Source of the DNA: Pyrococcus furiosus DSM 3638 | Lineage (GTDB): Archaea > Methanobacteriota_B > Thermococci > Thermococcales > Thermococcaceae | Assembly: GCF_000007305.1 (NCBI RefSeq) | Contig: NC_003413.1 | Coordinates: 863,318 to 927,317 of the forward strand | Direction: 5' to 3' | Length of the DNA stretch: 64,000 nt | In this document: piece after piece, positions 19,415 through 28,480 of the stretch | Numbering within the stretch: position 1 is the first letter of the stretch | Layout: each line of letters begins with the position of its first letter | Made by a program: the position numbers and the translations under genes | Notes under the pieces: generated by a model | The model's database searches: none | What the model saw: only the letters and a program-made list of their open reading frames with translations | Told to the model about the DNA's origin: nothing

Positions 19415-20500
19415 TTATTGAACTGTCCCATTTTCTAGGTTCAATTTACCAAATCCTCCAAATTGTTTGGCCAATTCTTCGTAGACTGGTTTTCCTACCA
19501 AGAATTCGTAAATTTCATTTGCCTTTTTAACTGGATCCACGTCTTCAAACTTCTCTGGATAGAGGACTTTTCCAATGAAGTATGCATCTGCAATTGCAGT
19601 TCCGATGTTAGTTGAGTAGAAGTTGAAAGGTAGAACTCCATAAACGTTTCCGCTTTTAACGGCTTCAAGGGATTCATAGAATTCTGGGTTCTTATTGTAG
19701 TCTTCGAGCACGAGGCTTAGACCACCTTCATCAATAAATATATACTCTGGTTGCCATTCCAATAACTTTTCCTTGTCAATGAACTTGTGGCCCTCTCCTA
19801 GGGAAGAGGCAACATTTATGACGTTAAGAACGTTAAAGGCTGGATAAGTTGCATCCGTGCTTTCTATTCCGTGGGCGCCCCTGTATCCAATCCCACCAAC
19901 GTAAACTCTCTTGGGAGTTACATCTTTTGTTCTTTCCCTTAAGTCCTCTTCGAGTCTTTTGATAAATTCAATAACTTTTCTTGCCCTCTCTTCTTTCCCT
20001 ACAATCTTTCCTGCCAATTCAAGGGAGTAGAACAGTTTTTCATCAGTAAAATTCTTTAGATCTCCATAGCTAAGCACAACCACCGGTATTCCAGTCTTTG
20101 TCTGGATATCATCTGCAGTCTTTGCATCAACGTAGGTTATGAATATCACATCTGGCTTCAGCTTTACTAATTCCTCTAGGTTTGGAAGCTTTCCAGGGCC
20201 ACCTGGGCCTATTGAGGGCAAATCTTTCAGTTCTGGATGGGCTATTATATAGGGCCTTCCGTAGGAGTGCTTCTTCTCGAAGTCTTCAATCCCAATGACC
20301 ATTTCGGTAGCGTTCAGGTAGACTATCAATCTTAGGCATCCTGGGCCGGCCGCAACTATCTTATTGACTTCGGAAGGTACAAATACTTCTCTTCCTAGGG
20401 CATCAACAACCTTTACTTTGCTTTCTTGAGTAGTTGATGGTGAGTTAATACAGCCCAGCGTTATAAAGATTATTAGAAGGGCAATTAGAGATTTTTTCAT
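19415..20500 (-). CDS. Metal-chelate/cobalamin-type substrate-binding lipoprotein
   Basis: A 361-residue FecB/BtuF-type binding protein. The N terminus is a lipoprotein signal, with a hydrophobic core and LGCIN as lipobox; the lipid-anchored Cys is residue 16. A Ser/Thr-rich linker follows, then [10 protein letters not shown], typical of the family, and two lobes. It would capture the ligand outside the membrane for the permease at 18352. It overlaps the end of the fmdE gene by four bases (ATGA). The ligand class cannot be read from sequence: iron-siderophore, corrinoid or a Mo/W-related compound are all possible. Confidence 0.85.
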   Translation of the reverse strand: MKKSLIALLIIFITLGCINSPSTTQESKVKVVDALGREVFVPSEVNKIVAAGPGCLRLIVYLNATEMVIGIEDFEKKHSYGRPYIIAHPELKDLPSIGPGGPGKLPNLEELVKLKPDVIFITYVDAKTADDIQTKTGIPVVVLSYGDLKNFTDEKLFYSLELAGKIVGKEERARKVIEFIKRLEEDLRERTKDVTPKRVYVGGIGYRGAHGIESTDATYPAFNVLNVINVASSLGEGHKFIDKEKLLEWQPEYIFIDEGGLSLVLEDYNKNPEFYESLEAVKSGNVYGVLPFNFYSTNIGTAIADAYFIGKVLYPEKFEDVDPVKKANEIYEFLVGKPVYEELAKQFGGFGKLNLENGTVQ

Positions 20501-21184
20501 AATATCAACCTCCCCACGTACACTATTCCCCTACCAATAACAGCTGGCACTTCCTTTTCTGCACAAGTCTTACAATAGGGCCTTTCATTGATATATATGA
20601 CCTTTGGGGCCATGACTAATTCATTGCAACTCGAACACCTGATGCTATCAAAAATTGGAGCCTGTTCAATTGGTTTTACTCTTACTCTCTTTATTTCAAA
20701 TAGCTCTTTTGGTAAGTAAAGGAATTTTCTCCCGGTTTCCTCCCATATTTTTGCAAGCTCTTGTTTTCCTCCTCAGTTCCCTTTCTTTCCTTGACAACCT
20801 TGTTAAAGAGTTCTACCGCATTAGGTGGGTAATAGCTTCTCAATTTTTCTGCATCAATATAAACTCTCACTCCCTCCCAACTTCCCCTCTTTACTAAGGT
20901 AAGTGCTGTCTTTCCGGTATCGAGATATACAAGGGAGTTATTTCCTAGAGTGCACCCAGTAGTGATCTGGACGCCATCAGTAAAGCAACTGTTGGTTTCC
21001 ACTATGGCTAAAATCCTCTCATCTACACTTCCAGAGAAGTCCAATCTTCCAACGCCGAGCTCCTCCATTGCTATTATCTAATTCCTAGAGCCAAATATGG
21101 GCATATGTGGCCATGAAATTCTCTTGCATATTCTAGAATCCCCTCGAGATCGTTACTTTTGATAAGTTCGTTGAGTTTACTCAT
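20497..21184 (-). pseudogene. FmdE-family gene interrupted by two frameshifts
   Basis: Three frames form one FmdE-like product of about 228 residues. ATG 21184 begins a frame with EFHGHICPYLALGIR (the HGHxCP metal-binding motif), which stops at once. A second frame (from about 21077) continues IAMEELGVG ... NSCFTDGVQITTGCTLGNNSL, the FmdE core. A third frame (from about 20775) gives EETGRKFLYLPKELFEIKRV and a C-terminal zinc ribbon (CSSC ... CKTC), ending at 20497 with ATGA overlap to the binding protein. Each switch is mended by one added A in an A-rich run, near 21078 and 20773. FmdE proteins accompany Mo/W formylmethanofuran dehydrogenases. Here the gene may be dead, or the sequence may carry two errors. 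Confidence 0.8.
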
Positions 21185-21227
21185 GTTTTCACACCAATTT
21201 TTCAAATAGTAACACGATTTTTAACAA

Positions 21228-21259
21228 TTTTTTAAAAAATGTGTTATTAACCTTTGGTT
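21228..21259 (-). promoter_or_regulatory. SurR operator upstream of the fmdE-importer operon
   Basis: Positions 21243-21259 read GTTATTAACCTTTGGTT on the plus strand, an exact GTTn3AACn5GTT match that shares the core TTAACCTTTGGTTTT with the hydrogenase operator at 295. It sits about 60 bases before the leftward fmdE start. On the minus strand a TATA-like TTTTTTAAAAAATT lies directly downstream at about 21227-21240. The nearest gene on the other side (21306) ends, rather than begins, here, so the site most likely controls fmdE and the importer. Confidence 0.75.
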
Positions 21260-21305
21260 TTGAACGTGGTGATAGTGTTCAATTTTCAAAAAGAGAGCCT
21301 TGAAA

Positions 21306-22019
21306 CTAAACCAATACCCAAAGTCCAATTCCTATAAGCAATATTCCCGCAACTATCGAAAGCTCCCTTGAGTGCCTTACCATGGCCTGAGAGAACTCCT
21401 TGCTCTCCTTTAAGCTCCCCATTGCAAATAGGATCACGAAGAGGGGAAACACAAAGACTAGATTATACAAGCCTAGTAAAACGTATGCCAACGCTTTCAT
21501 CTTCGATATTATAGTTGCGTAAACAATGTAGGGTCCCATTGAGCACGGGAGAAGGGTTGTGGAAACTGTAAGTCCAAGAATTATCCCTCCAATTACTGTA
21601 GCTTCGGTGGAAAATGCCAACTTTCTAAGTTTTCCCTTTCCAACTGTCCTAGACTTTTCTAAGATTCCAGTTACTATCTCATACACTCCAAAGGCTATAG
21701 CAAGGTATCCCGCCCAGGCCACTGGGATTTTTCCAGTTATCACCATTAATCCAACCCCAAGAGTGTAATAGGCGATGTAAACAGCAAAGATAAAGGATAA
21801 CCCAATAACATATACTGCCCTCTTTGATATGTTCTTAACGGAGAGGGCTATCAAGAAAATCGTGTAAACAACGAATGTGCATGGGTTTATCGAATCTACA
21901 ATCGCCAAGGTGAAGAACTGAGGTATAAAGCTAACTAATCCCAGGATGCTAAGGATTAGAGAGCTCAATCCAAAGGATATGAGGACAATTAGGAGGAGAT
22001 ACTTCGCTTCTTTCTTCAT
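21306..22019 (-). CDS. CcdA/DsbD-like membrane thiol-disulfide protein
   Basis: A 237-residue protein with six to seven membrane spans. Two paired motifs hold the redox cysteines expected of CcdA: DSINPCTFVVY (about residue 44) and LLPCSMGPYIVY (about 155). CcdA carries reducing power from cytoplasmic thioredoxin across the membrane to keep exported thiols reduced. Such a role would suit an organism exporting cysteine-rich proteins or handling sulfur. It is transcribed alone with its own start at 22019. No thioredoxin-like partner is adjacent. Confidence 0.82.
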   Translation of the reverse strand: MKKEAKYLLLIVLISFGLSSLILSILGLVSFIPQFFTLAIVDSINPCTFVVYTIFLIALSVKNISKRAVYVIGLSFIFAVYIAYYTLGVGLMVITGKIPVAWAGYLAIAFGVYEIVTGILEKSRTVGKGKLRKLAFSTEATVIGGIILGLTVSTTLLPCSMGPYIVYATIISKMKALAYVLLGLYNLVFVFPLFVILFAMGSLKESKEFSQAMVRHSRELSIVAGILLIGIGLWVLV

Positions 22020-22076
22020 CAGAAAGATAAACGTTAGGGGGAATTTATATGCCTATTCGAAACCTAAGGTTTCTAA

Positions 22077-22472
22077 CTAGATGTTGAGCCTCCTCTCCTT
22101 TGGAACATAATTCTTAACTACACCATTTATCAGTTTCCCTCCACCAAGCCAGAAGTTCCTCCACTTAAGTATCACCCATCTATTTCCCTCCTCAGGAACT
22201 TCTATATCCTCCCCCTTCATCCACCTTCTCGCCCTTTCATCGTCAACTTCAATAACGTTCTTCGTTGCTTTTGGCCCGATTATGAATGCTCCCTCAATGG
22301 TGAGCCGGATTCCATCGCTCTCTATCTTTCCAAAATATACTCCTTCATGACCCTTCTCTTTAAGTCCACAACTTTTGTATGCGTATATCCTCTTCCCCCT
22401 AACTTCAAAGACTATATCTTCTGGAGCGTAGCCGTACTGCTCTATCAAAGCTTTTCTCACGTCCACTTTCAT
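22077..22472 (-). CDS. Conserved RNA-binding-like protein (PUA/NOL1-C-terminal type)
   Basis: A 131-residue protein ending WLGGGKLINGVVKNYVPKERRL, the kind of segment found in the C-terminal RNA-binding domain of archaeal NOL1/Nop2-type methyltransferase relatives. The N-terminal half contains a beta-rich region with YFGKIESDGIRLTIEG. It has no catalytic methyltransferase domain. An RNA-binding role in rRNA or tRNA modification is likely. The ATG at 22472 follows AGGTG; the ORF's first GTG is part of that site. It follows the gene at 22476 directly. Confidence 0.6.
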   Translation of the reverse strand: MKVDVRKALIEQYGYAPEDIVFEVRGKRIYAYKSCGLKEKGHEGVYFGKIESDGIRLTIEGAFIIGPKATKNVIEVDDERARRWMKGEDIEVPEEGNRWVILKWRNFWLGGGKLINGVVKNYVPKERRLNI

Positions 22473-22475
22473 CAC

Positions 22476-22979
22476 CTAAATGTACTTCATTAAAGTGCTC
22501 AATGCCCACTCAAAAGCCTCTCTATCTTCCACATCAACTACATGGTCAAGGTATTGGAGGGATCTTAGATTTATAACAATGTACGCTTCTCCCCTTTCTA
22601 AGCCTAGATCATAGGCGTCGTAGTAAACTCTCTCCTCTCCAAGGCTTTCATTCATGAGGTCAACAAAGTACTTAATATCCTCCACACTCAACTCGTCCCA
22701 CTTGCTCTCCATCTCGTCGAAAAATCTCTCCAGGGTAAATATCTTCTCAACTGGAAGGTTTAGACTTCCCCTTACCATCTGGAACTCTCCAACTCTGAAG
22801 ATCTTAATTCCCTCGTCATCTTGAATTCCAATGGTGTCCCATAGAATTATCCCCTCTATGACGTCTCCTCCTCCATACCTGCTTGAGAGCTCGCTGAAGA
22901 CATCAAACACTGCCTGCATCTCGTCAATAAACTCTTCCTCATTATCAAACCTCACTATCCTACTCACGCTACCCCTCAT
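22476..22979 (-). CDS. Conserved hypothetical protein, Thermococcales
   Basis: A 167-residue acidic, soluble protein without recognised motif. It is about 18% Glu and Asp and contains alternating helices and strands (for example FDNEEEFIDEMQAVFDVFSEL). The ATG at 22979 follows GGAGAG. It forms a tight pair with the RNA-binding-like gene at 22077 and is divergent from truA, with about 48 bases between the two starts. The position suggests an RNA-linked role, but there is no direct evidence. Confidence 0.55.
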   Translation of the reverse strand: MRGSVSRIVRFDNEEEFIDEMQAVFDVFSELSSRYGGGDVIEGIILWDTIGIQDDEGIKIFRVGEFQMVRGSLNLPVEKIFTLERFFDEMESKWDELSVEDIKYFVDLMNESLGEERVYYDAYDLGLERGEAYIVINLRSLQYLDHVVDVEDREAFEWALSTLMKYI

Positions 22980-23027
22980 CTCTCCTCATCCCGTGAAGTT
23001 ATAAAGGGAGCACACTCATTTTTAAAT

Positions 23028-23828
23028 ATGAGGGTTGCCCTTAAAATAGCCTACGATGGAACTAAGTTTCATGGCTTTCAGAGGCAGCCAAATGTAAGGA
23101 CCATAGAGGGGGAAATTTTAAGGGCTTTGAAGGATGCTGGCATTGAATTTGAAAATTTCAAAAGTGCATCAAGGACTGACAGGGGAGTTAGTGCAAGAGG
23201 AAACGTTATTGCCTTATCAACGGAAGATGACAGGATAAAGAATCCTATGGTTTTAAATTCTAGAATGTCTGATGTGTGGATCTGGGGAATAGCTGAGGTT
23301 CCTGAGGACTTCCATCCCAGATTTTGGGCCAATACCAAAGTTTATAGATACTATCTCCCCTCCCTGGGCATGAATATTAAGAAGATGAAAGAATGCTCCC
23401 TTCTCTTCCTGGGAACTCATGACTTCTCCGCATTCTCAAGGGTGGATGGGAGAGACACAATTAGGAGCATAGATAGGATTGAAATCTGGGAGAAATGCAA
23501 TGTTGTTGTAGTGGAGATTGAGGGTAAGAGCTTTCTGTGGGAGATGGTTAGGAGAATAGTTTCAGCCCTAGTTCTTTGTTCCCAGGGGGTATTGGCAGAA
23601 GAAAGAATTGTAGAAATGCTCAATGGAAAGTTTGAAAAAAGCAGAAAGGTTCCGCCTGCACCTCCCGAAGGGTTATTGCTTTGGGATATTAAGTATGAGA
23701 ATGTCGAGTTCCAAATTGACAATGCGTCACTGAAAAAGTTCCAGAGAGAAATTGTAGAGAGATTTAAGCTACACGCTTCTCTTTCCGCACTTTATGAAGA
23801 TTTAATATTAAATGAACAAAAAATATAA
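23028..23828 (+). CDS. truA: tRNA pseudouridine synthase A
   Basis: A 266-residue TruA-family enzyme that isomerises uridines 38-40 in the tRNA anticodon arm. KIAYDGTKFHGFQRQPNVRTIEGEI is the family's opening, split here by normal variation, and SRTDRGVSARGN carries the catalytic Asp. FLWEMVRRIV is the third conserved block. The length is normal for archaea. The start at 23028 lies just after a TATA-like TTTTTAAATATG, so the transcript is probably leaderless or nearly so. Confidence 0.92.
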   Translation: MRVALKIAYDGTKFHGFQRQPNVRTIEGEILRALKDAGIEFENFKSASRTDRGVSARGNVIALSTEDDRIKNPMVLNSRMSDVWIWGIAEVPEDFHPRFWANTKVYRYYLPSLGMNIKKMKECSLLFLGTHDFSAFSRVDGRDTIRSIDRIEIWEKCNVVVVEIEGKSFLWEMVRRIVSALVLCSQGVLAEERIVEMLNGKFEKSRKVPPAPPEGLLLWDIKYENVEFQIDNASLKKFQREIVERFKLHASLSALYEDLILNEQKI

Positions 23829-23846
23829 ACTCCGTAGTCCAGGAAG

Positions 23847-24065
23847 ATGCGGTGGGTAGTGGATGAGAAAAGTAATCTCAAACGGACATTCATATGCGAT
23901 CCCAAAAAGGCTTTCCAAGTCGAAAAGAATCTAATAAACGCCTACTCAATTGCCTATAAAATGCTAGGTGGTATGCATAAAGTTAGAATTGTCAAAAGCA
24001 TGCCCTCCATAAAGTTTCCAGATGGGAGAATGGCTGAGGAAGTTGAGAATCTTCAGACATTTTAA
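23847..24065 (+). CDS. Short open frame of unknown identity, probably a gene fragment
   Basis: A 72-codon frame beginning ATG 23847, 18 bases after truA. The product is basic at the start and includes a region KAFQVEKNLINAYSIAYKMLGG that could form helices. I do not recognise it. It ends where base composition jumps from AT-rich to GC-rich (about 24085), at the same place where the opposing HD-domain gene loses its similarity. It is therefore likely the 5' part of a gene cut by the recombination that brought in the HD fragment. Confidence 0.35.
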   Translation: MRWVVDEKSNLKRTFICDPKKAFQVEKNLINAYSIAYKMLGGMHKVRIVKSMPSIKFPDGRMAEEVENLQTF

Positions 24066-24656
24066 TTTCTTCATATGGCGAGGGCCGAAACCGGCGTGGA
24101 TGTCTACTTTATCCTTCTTGTGGACGAGCCTACTCCTTCCCTCCTCCATGTCGCATCCATCCGCCATGGTTACCAGCGATCCCTCGATGGTCGTGCAGGG
24201 GACGGCCTCGTCGTGGGTGTAGATGGCGCTCAGTGTGAGGGCCTTGAGGAGGAGTGAGTCTTCCTTTTCGAACTCCGAAACAAGCTTTTCTATTATCGGC
24301 TCGGCCAGGAAGACGCTGAACTGGTAGTGCGGGCTTCTGTGTATCATGTTGCCGATGTCGTGGAAGAGCGCGCCAAAGGCGACGATAAACTTACTCCAGC
24401 GGAAGGGCTTTCCGAGCTTTTCAGCGGTCGTCTGGATGCCGAACTTCTTGAGTATCCTGAGGAGCTCAAGGGCCCTCCTCGTCGTCAGAAGAACGTGGAT
24501 AGATCCGTGGTCGTTGAAGTTGTAGACGTTGAGGACGATATAGTTAGTTGTGTCGAAGTAGTAGTGGTACTCCCTAAAGGCTCTCTCGTACATCTCAAAG
24601 AGCTCGCCACCGAGGAGTTCCCTAATCTCACCCATCAGTTCTTCCTCTGCGTACAT
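23964..24656 (-). pseudogene. HD-domain phosphohydrolase, C-terminally truncated
   Basis: Residues 1-190 are a convincing HD hydrolase: FVAFGALFHDIGNMIHR carries the HD metal pair, and HDEAVPCTTIEGSLVTMADGCDM supplies further metal ligands. Homologues continue past VDIHAVSA, but here the family sequence stops at VDIHA (about 24085) and about 38 unrelated codons follow to 23964. The conserved part is visibly GC-rich compared with truA and the next operon. I start it at ATG 24656, after GGGGGTTGG. HD proteins hydrolyse phosphate esters; this one may retain its active site but lacks the C-terminal domain. Confidence 0.7.
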
Positions 24657-24737
24657 TCCAACCCCCCACCGGGTGGAGAAGAGAGGGGTTTTAAATATTT
24701 GGAGGGCTAATATCAACAAAATCTCTATAGAACCTTT

Positions 24738-25607
24738 CTACGGGTGACTCCTTTGCCTTGCCTCGTACACGGTAATATCATGCGTAAGTAGAATCTTTAG
24801 GATTGCAGGAACCTCTTTGTGGTAGTTGGAAACTCTAACTACTACCCCAGACTGTTCAATGCTGACATCATACCCCAGATTGGTGAGCACTTCCATTGCT
24901 CTCGTCTTGTCAGTTACTCTAAACACCACTAGGATGTTATTGACGCTTCCAGCGAGTTCTTCAAGTTCTCTTTCCAATATAATCCTTCCTTCGTTGATAA
25001 ACGCAACCTTACAGTTTACGTCCTCGAAATACTGAAGTTCACTTAAGATATGGGTAGAAAAAAGGATAATTTTATCGTTCTCAATCATTTTCTTTATTTC
25101 GTCCCTCAATCTCAAGACTGTGGACATGTCCAAGTTGCTGAAGGGCTCATCAAAAATGATAACTTCTGGGTCATGGAGAAGTGCCCTGGCAAGCGCAAGT
25201 TTTTTTCTCATTCCTCTACTTAGATAACCCGCTGGACTATTTTTGTATTTTTCAAGTCCAAATTCTTTTAAGACCACATCAATCTTCCCCCTGTCCACAT
25301 CGTAGATCTTCGCAAAGAATAAGAGGTTTTTATACACACTAATATTGGGATATACCCTCTCACCCTCTGGCAAATAACCCAGCTTTCTTTTTGCCAGTTC
25401 TGGCTCCCTGTTCAGGTCAATGCCCTCTATAATGACTCTCCCTTTGGAAAGTGGGATGACACCTGAGACAGCTCTAAAAGTGGTGGTTTTTCCTGAACCA
25501 TTAGGTCCAAGTAGCACATAGAGTTCTCCTTTTTTTACAGTAAAGCTTATGTCATTTATTACATTGTTCTTCCCATATCCTGCAGAGATATTTTCAACTT
25601 CAAGCAT
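24738..25607 (-). CDS. ABC transporter ATP-binding protein of the radical-SAM peptide operon
   Basis: A 289-residue ATPase with Walker A GPNGSGKTT, signature LSRGMRKK, Walker B VIIFDEPFSNLD and H-loop STHILSEL. A C-terminal regulatory extension of about 70 residues is present, as in drug and peptide exporters. It is the last gene of the operon that starts with the small peptide at 28708, so it likely powers export of the modified peptide. ATG 25607 is preceded by GGTGG; the GTG at 25616 lies within that site. Confidence 0.85.
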   Translation of the reverse strand: MLEVENISAGYGKNNVINDISFTVKKGELYVLLGPNGSGKTTTFRAVSGVIPLSKGRVIIEGIDLNREPELAKRKLGYLPEGERVYPNISVYKNLLFFAKIYDVDRGKIDVVLKEFGLEKYKNSPAGYLSRGMRKKLALARALLHDPEVIIFDEPFSNLDMSTVLRLRDEIKKMIENDKIILFSTHILSELQYFEDVNCKVAFINEGRIILERELEELAGSVNNILVVFRVTDKTRAMEVLTNLGYDVSIEQSGVVVRVSNYHKEVPAILKILLTHDITVYEARQRSHP

Positions 25608-25618
25608 AGGAACCACCT

Positions 25619-26425
25619 TTAGTTTATTATGAATGAATAGCGATTTATGAGCCTTCTAGACAGGCACACCAGGATTATTGAAACTACCAAGCTGGTTAGC
25701 CCGATTATCTGCACAATGGAAAAAAACTTCTGCGGTGGAACCTTACTTGCCAATAAAAAGAGCAATAATGGCATAATACCGACTAATCCTCCCAGCTTAA
25801 TCTGAGTTGCGTCTTTAGCCCTTACACTAAGGGTGAGGCCAATAGGTATAGCAAAAAGAAGCATTGATATTGACATAGCGACCGTCAAAAACATATAGCC
25901 CAGTGTAGGCGTCCATAGTCTTCCCACATGCTGTATGAAAACATACTGGATTGAGGCGACATTAATTAAAATCCCTGATAGCATTGTGAGGGTTCCAGCG
26001 ATGATACTTGCAATGATCTTTCCTAGGATTATCTCACTCTCACTTAAGGGAGAAGCAAAAAGCACTTCCATTGTCTTATTTATCCTTTCGAAAGCAAAGG
26101 ATGCTACTATAGCGTTATATGTTGAAATAAACGAAAATATCTGGATAACCATTGGTATTTGGACTATGAGGGTGGCAATTGTTATAGCGTCGTCCCCCAG
26201 AACTTGAAGCAGGCTTTCTGTTATTCCAAACAGCTGGGGATTGGAAGTTATCTGTTTGTATGCAAGGGCCCTTGATTGAGGCGTGATGTACTGTGAGCTA
26301 GTAACAATTACAAAGCTCAGCACAAATACCATTGAAACCGCGGGAAGAATAATGGAGTAGAGGGTCTCTCTGCTTCCAAAATACGTCCAGAACTCTTTTA
26401 ATATTACTGTTTTAATCTTTGTCAT
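25619..26425 (-). CDS. ABC-2-type permease of the radical-SAM peptide operon
   Basis: A 268-residue membrane protein with a cytoplasmic start (TKIKTVILKEFWTYF), a first span near residue 25, a large extracytoplasmic loop (residues 50-95), and five further spans. SFAFERINKTMEVLFASPLSESEIILGK, broken here by normal variation, is the typical ABC-2 coupling helix (NatB/YhaP style). It pairs with the ATPase at 24738. The start at ATG 26425 lies inside the 3' end of the preceding gene, after GGGGGC, so translation is coupled. Confidence 0.8.
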   Translation of the reverse strand: MTKIKTVILKEFWTYFGSRETLYSIILPAVSMVFVLSFVIVTSSQYITPQSRALAYKQITSNPQLFGITESLLQVLGDDAITIATLIVQIPMVIQIFSFISTYNAIVASFAFERINKTMEVLFASPLSESEIILGKIIASIIAGTLTMLSGILINVASIQYVFIQHVGRLWTPTLGYMFLTVAMSISMLLFAIPIGLTLSVRAKDATQIKLGGLVGIMPLLLFLLASKVPPQKFFSIVQIIGLTSLVVSIILVCLSRRLINRYSFIIN

Positions 26426-26894
26426 ACACATGCCCCCGAAGGCTTATTGTACCTCTCACCTCACCAAGTCCCACCAGTATCTTTTTGCCGTTGTTTGTTT
26501 CAATAAGTACTCCTTTTGTACCAACACAACATGCCCAAACGTTATCTCCCCTTACTGTCCTGAAAGTTCCAACTTTGATGTTTTTAGTGTCTATACCAAC
26601 TCCGTATGTCCTTCCGATGAGGAATGCGTTTACATCGACAATGTCCATTTTAGAGGCCCTTACCTTCTTGTTTCCGAGCAAGGTCTTAATTACAATATTA
26701 TGCTCGTCTAGGACATTAACAGATAGGGGACACGAAACAACAACTTTTAACATCCAGAGCACTAGTACTATTAATGCTACAAAAAGCGGAAGATCCAAAG
26801 CCGAAAGGCCCCCATCCAAGACTATCAGAACTCCAACAACGAAGAAAAGACAGGTACCTATAACTATCATCATCACGAGACTTGAAGCCTTCAT
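26412..26894 (-). CDS. Small membrane protein with PH-like domain
   Basis: A 160-residue protein. Two hydrophobic spans (about residues 8-28 and 34-54) are followed by a soluble domain of about 100 residues, with strands LSVNVLDEHNIVIKTLLGNKKVRASKMDI split by turns, and ending KKILVGLGEVRGTISL. This resembles bacterial PH (bPH2) domains attached to membrane hairpins. It lies between the PqqD-like gene and the permease, overlapping by four bases on one side. Immunity or scaffold functions fit; neither is shown. Confidence 0.6.
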   Translation of the reverse strand: MKASSLVMMIVIGTCLFFVVGVLIVLDGGLSALDLPLFVALIVLVLWMLKVVVSCPLSVNVLDEHNIVIKTLLGNKKVRASKMDIVDVNAFLIGRTYGVGIDTKNIKVGTFRTVRGDNVWACCVGTKGVLIETNNGKKILVGLGEVRGTISLRGHVYDKD

Positions 26895-27319
26895 TGGCGC
26901 GGCCCCCTCTTTTGATTAGAGATCTCCATAATAACGTCTACTATATTTATCTTCTTGCTCTTCTTGCTGGTATCTTCAAGGTAAACGAATCCATTTATAA
27001 AAAGCCAGGTCATTGCCCTTAGGATATCACTCTCCAGCTGTTTTTCATCGATAGAGGGGAATCTCTGCTTGAGGGTTCTTATTAAAGTCTCGAAGGTACA
27101 CCCCTTGGGATTTTTGGTCATAACGTATATTTCGGCAAGAGTTGGATTCATTACACATATTTTCCCAGTAATTGGATTGAATGTTATAATCCGTCCGTCA
27201 TTTTCTCTCCTCCACTTCACTCTTTTGTCTTGTTTTACTTTCATTTTTTTGATGTTTTTTAGTATCTCTGTTATATTTTTCACAATTTGAGGATCTACAT
27301 GGATCTCTTCCTCTTTCAT
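26891..27319 (-). CDS. PqqD-like RiPP recognition element protein
   Basis: A 142-residue protein whose middle (about residues 40-120) has the PqqD/RRE pattern: RENDGRIITFNPITGKICVMNP as the winged beta-hairpin strands, then LAEIYVMTKNPKGCTFETLIRTLKQRFP and a terminal helix with WLFINGFVYLE. RRE proteins bind the leader of a ribosomal peptide and present it to the modifying enzyme. Here it sits directly after the radical-SAM gene (ATGA overlap), the usual position for such a partner. The N-terminal 35 residues are lysine-rich and extra to the domain. Confidence 0.75.
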   Translation of the reverse strand: MKEEEIHVDPQIVKNITEILKNIKKMKVKQDKRVKWRRENDGRIITFNPITGKICVMNPTLAEIYVMTKNPKGCTFETLIRTLKQRFPSIDEKQLESDILRAMTWLFINGFVYLEDTSKKSKKINIVDVIMEISNQKRGPRQ

Positions 27320-28475
27320 ATTAACACGCTCCTTATTTTTCTGGAAAGTTCTAATTGTTGATCCGTGGAAATTCTACTCAAATCTATATACTTCCTCCCA
27401 TTTTTTCTAGTCAATCCAACATTATTCAATTTCACGAAGTCTTTCTCCGTCTTTAAATATGAGGATACTGTTAATAGGACTGGATTCTGTTTCCAAATCT
27501 CCCTAAGTTCGGGCCAGAGAGCTTCAATCCCATCAGTTACATGCCCATATGCAAAGTTAAGGTAGGGGGTAGGGAGAATGTATCCTTCAGCGCTTATTGT
27601 TATGACGACAGAATTAAGATATGGCCCAAGGACTATATGCTCTGTTGGATCTCCGAAGTTAACTTTTATTGTGAAGTTCTCTATGTTATCGTAAATCCAC
27701 TGCAATAACTCTTTGTATTGGCTTTCTGAAGGAGCTAATTTAATATGTGCCTCAGTCTCAGGAACAAAGTACATAGATCTAACTTCAAACACTCCCAATT
27801 TTGATGCCAACTCAACTACATTGGGAAAGTCTCGGATGTTAATACGAGTTGCACAAAATGCAACGGATGTATTTATCCCATAGTCTATGAGTCTTTTTAT
27901 TGAATTAATTGCTCTGTGAAATATTCCATTTCCTCTTAGTCTGTCCATGATTTCAGGTTTTGATCCATCCAACGAAACCTGCACACTTCCAATATTTAAC
28001 TCAGAGAGCTTTTTGACGAATTCTTCAGTGATTAAGGTACCATTAGTCACAAAATTAACTGGAATGCCTGCATCATTTGCATATTCTATGATTCTAAAGA
28101 ATTCTGTGTAGGACAGGTTCTCCACCGCACAAACATATTCCGAGAGTTTCCAATTTTGCAAGTTCATCAATCGCTCTCAGGACAATTTCGGTTGGCAGTT
28201 CTGGAGCAGATTTTCTCAAAGGAGCAGATACATAGCAGTATGGACATTTAAGATTGCACTTGTATGTTATGTCGATTGCAGCGAATACGGGACCTTTTAT
28301 CCCATCAAGCCAAGATTTAAGTGCTCTTCTTGCTTTTACATACTTGTCCCATTTTTCAAGGAAACCTGGAAGTTGAGCAGCCCTAAGAGGCTCTTTTAAA
28401 TTTTTTTTTTAGAATTATCTGAAGTAATCCTTCACTGGCCACGTAAAGATCATTAAGGTGAGGTAATGTTTCCAT
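27316..28475 (-). pseudogene. Radical-SAM peptide-modifying enzyme, two frameshifts
   Basis: Three frames combine into a product of about 385 residues. ATG 28475 opens a frame that ends soon after an A10 tract (28401-28410). One A fewer gives LKEPLRAAQLPGFLEKWDKY and then YKCNLKCPYCYV, the CxxxCxxC that binds the catalytic 4Fe-4S cluster, and ICLCGGEPVL, the GGEP SAM-binding motif. Near 28107 the phase changes again (one base extra or two missing) and the rest runs to 27316. The C-terminal half has a SPASM-like turn (SAEGYILPTPYL) but no auxiliary-cluster cysteines. The gene starts five bases after the peptide gene and overlaps the PqqD-like gene. Broken, slippage-expressed and mis-sequenced are all open. 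Confidence 0.8.
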
Positions 28476-28480
28476 AGGCT

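Noticed and set aside
23847-24065. TnpB or other transposon protein for the 72-codon frame
   Set aside because: No zinc finger, RuvC motif or other transposon signature is present.
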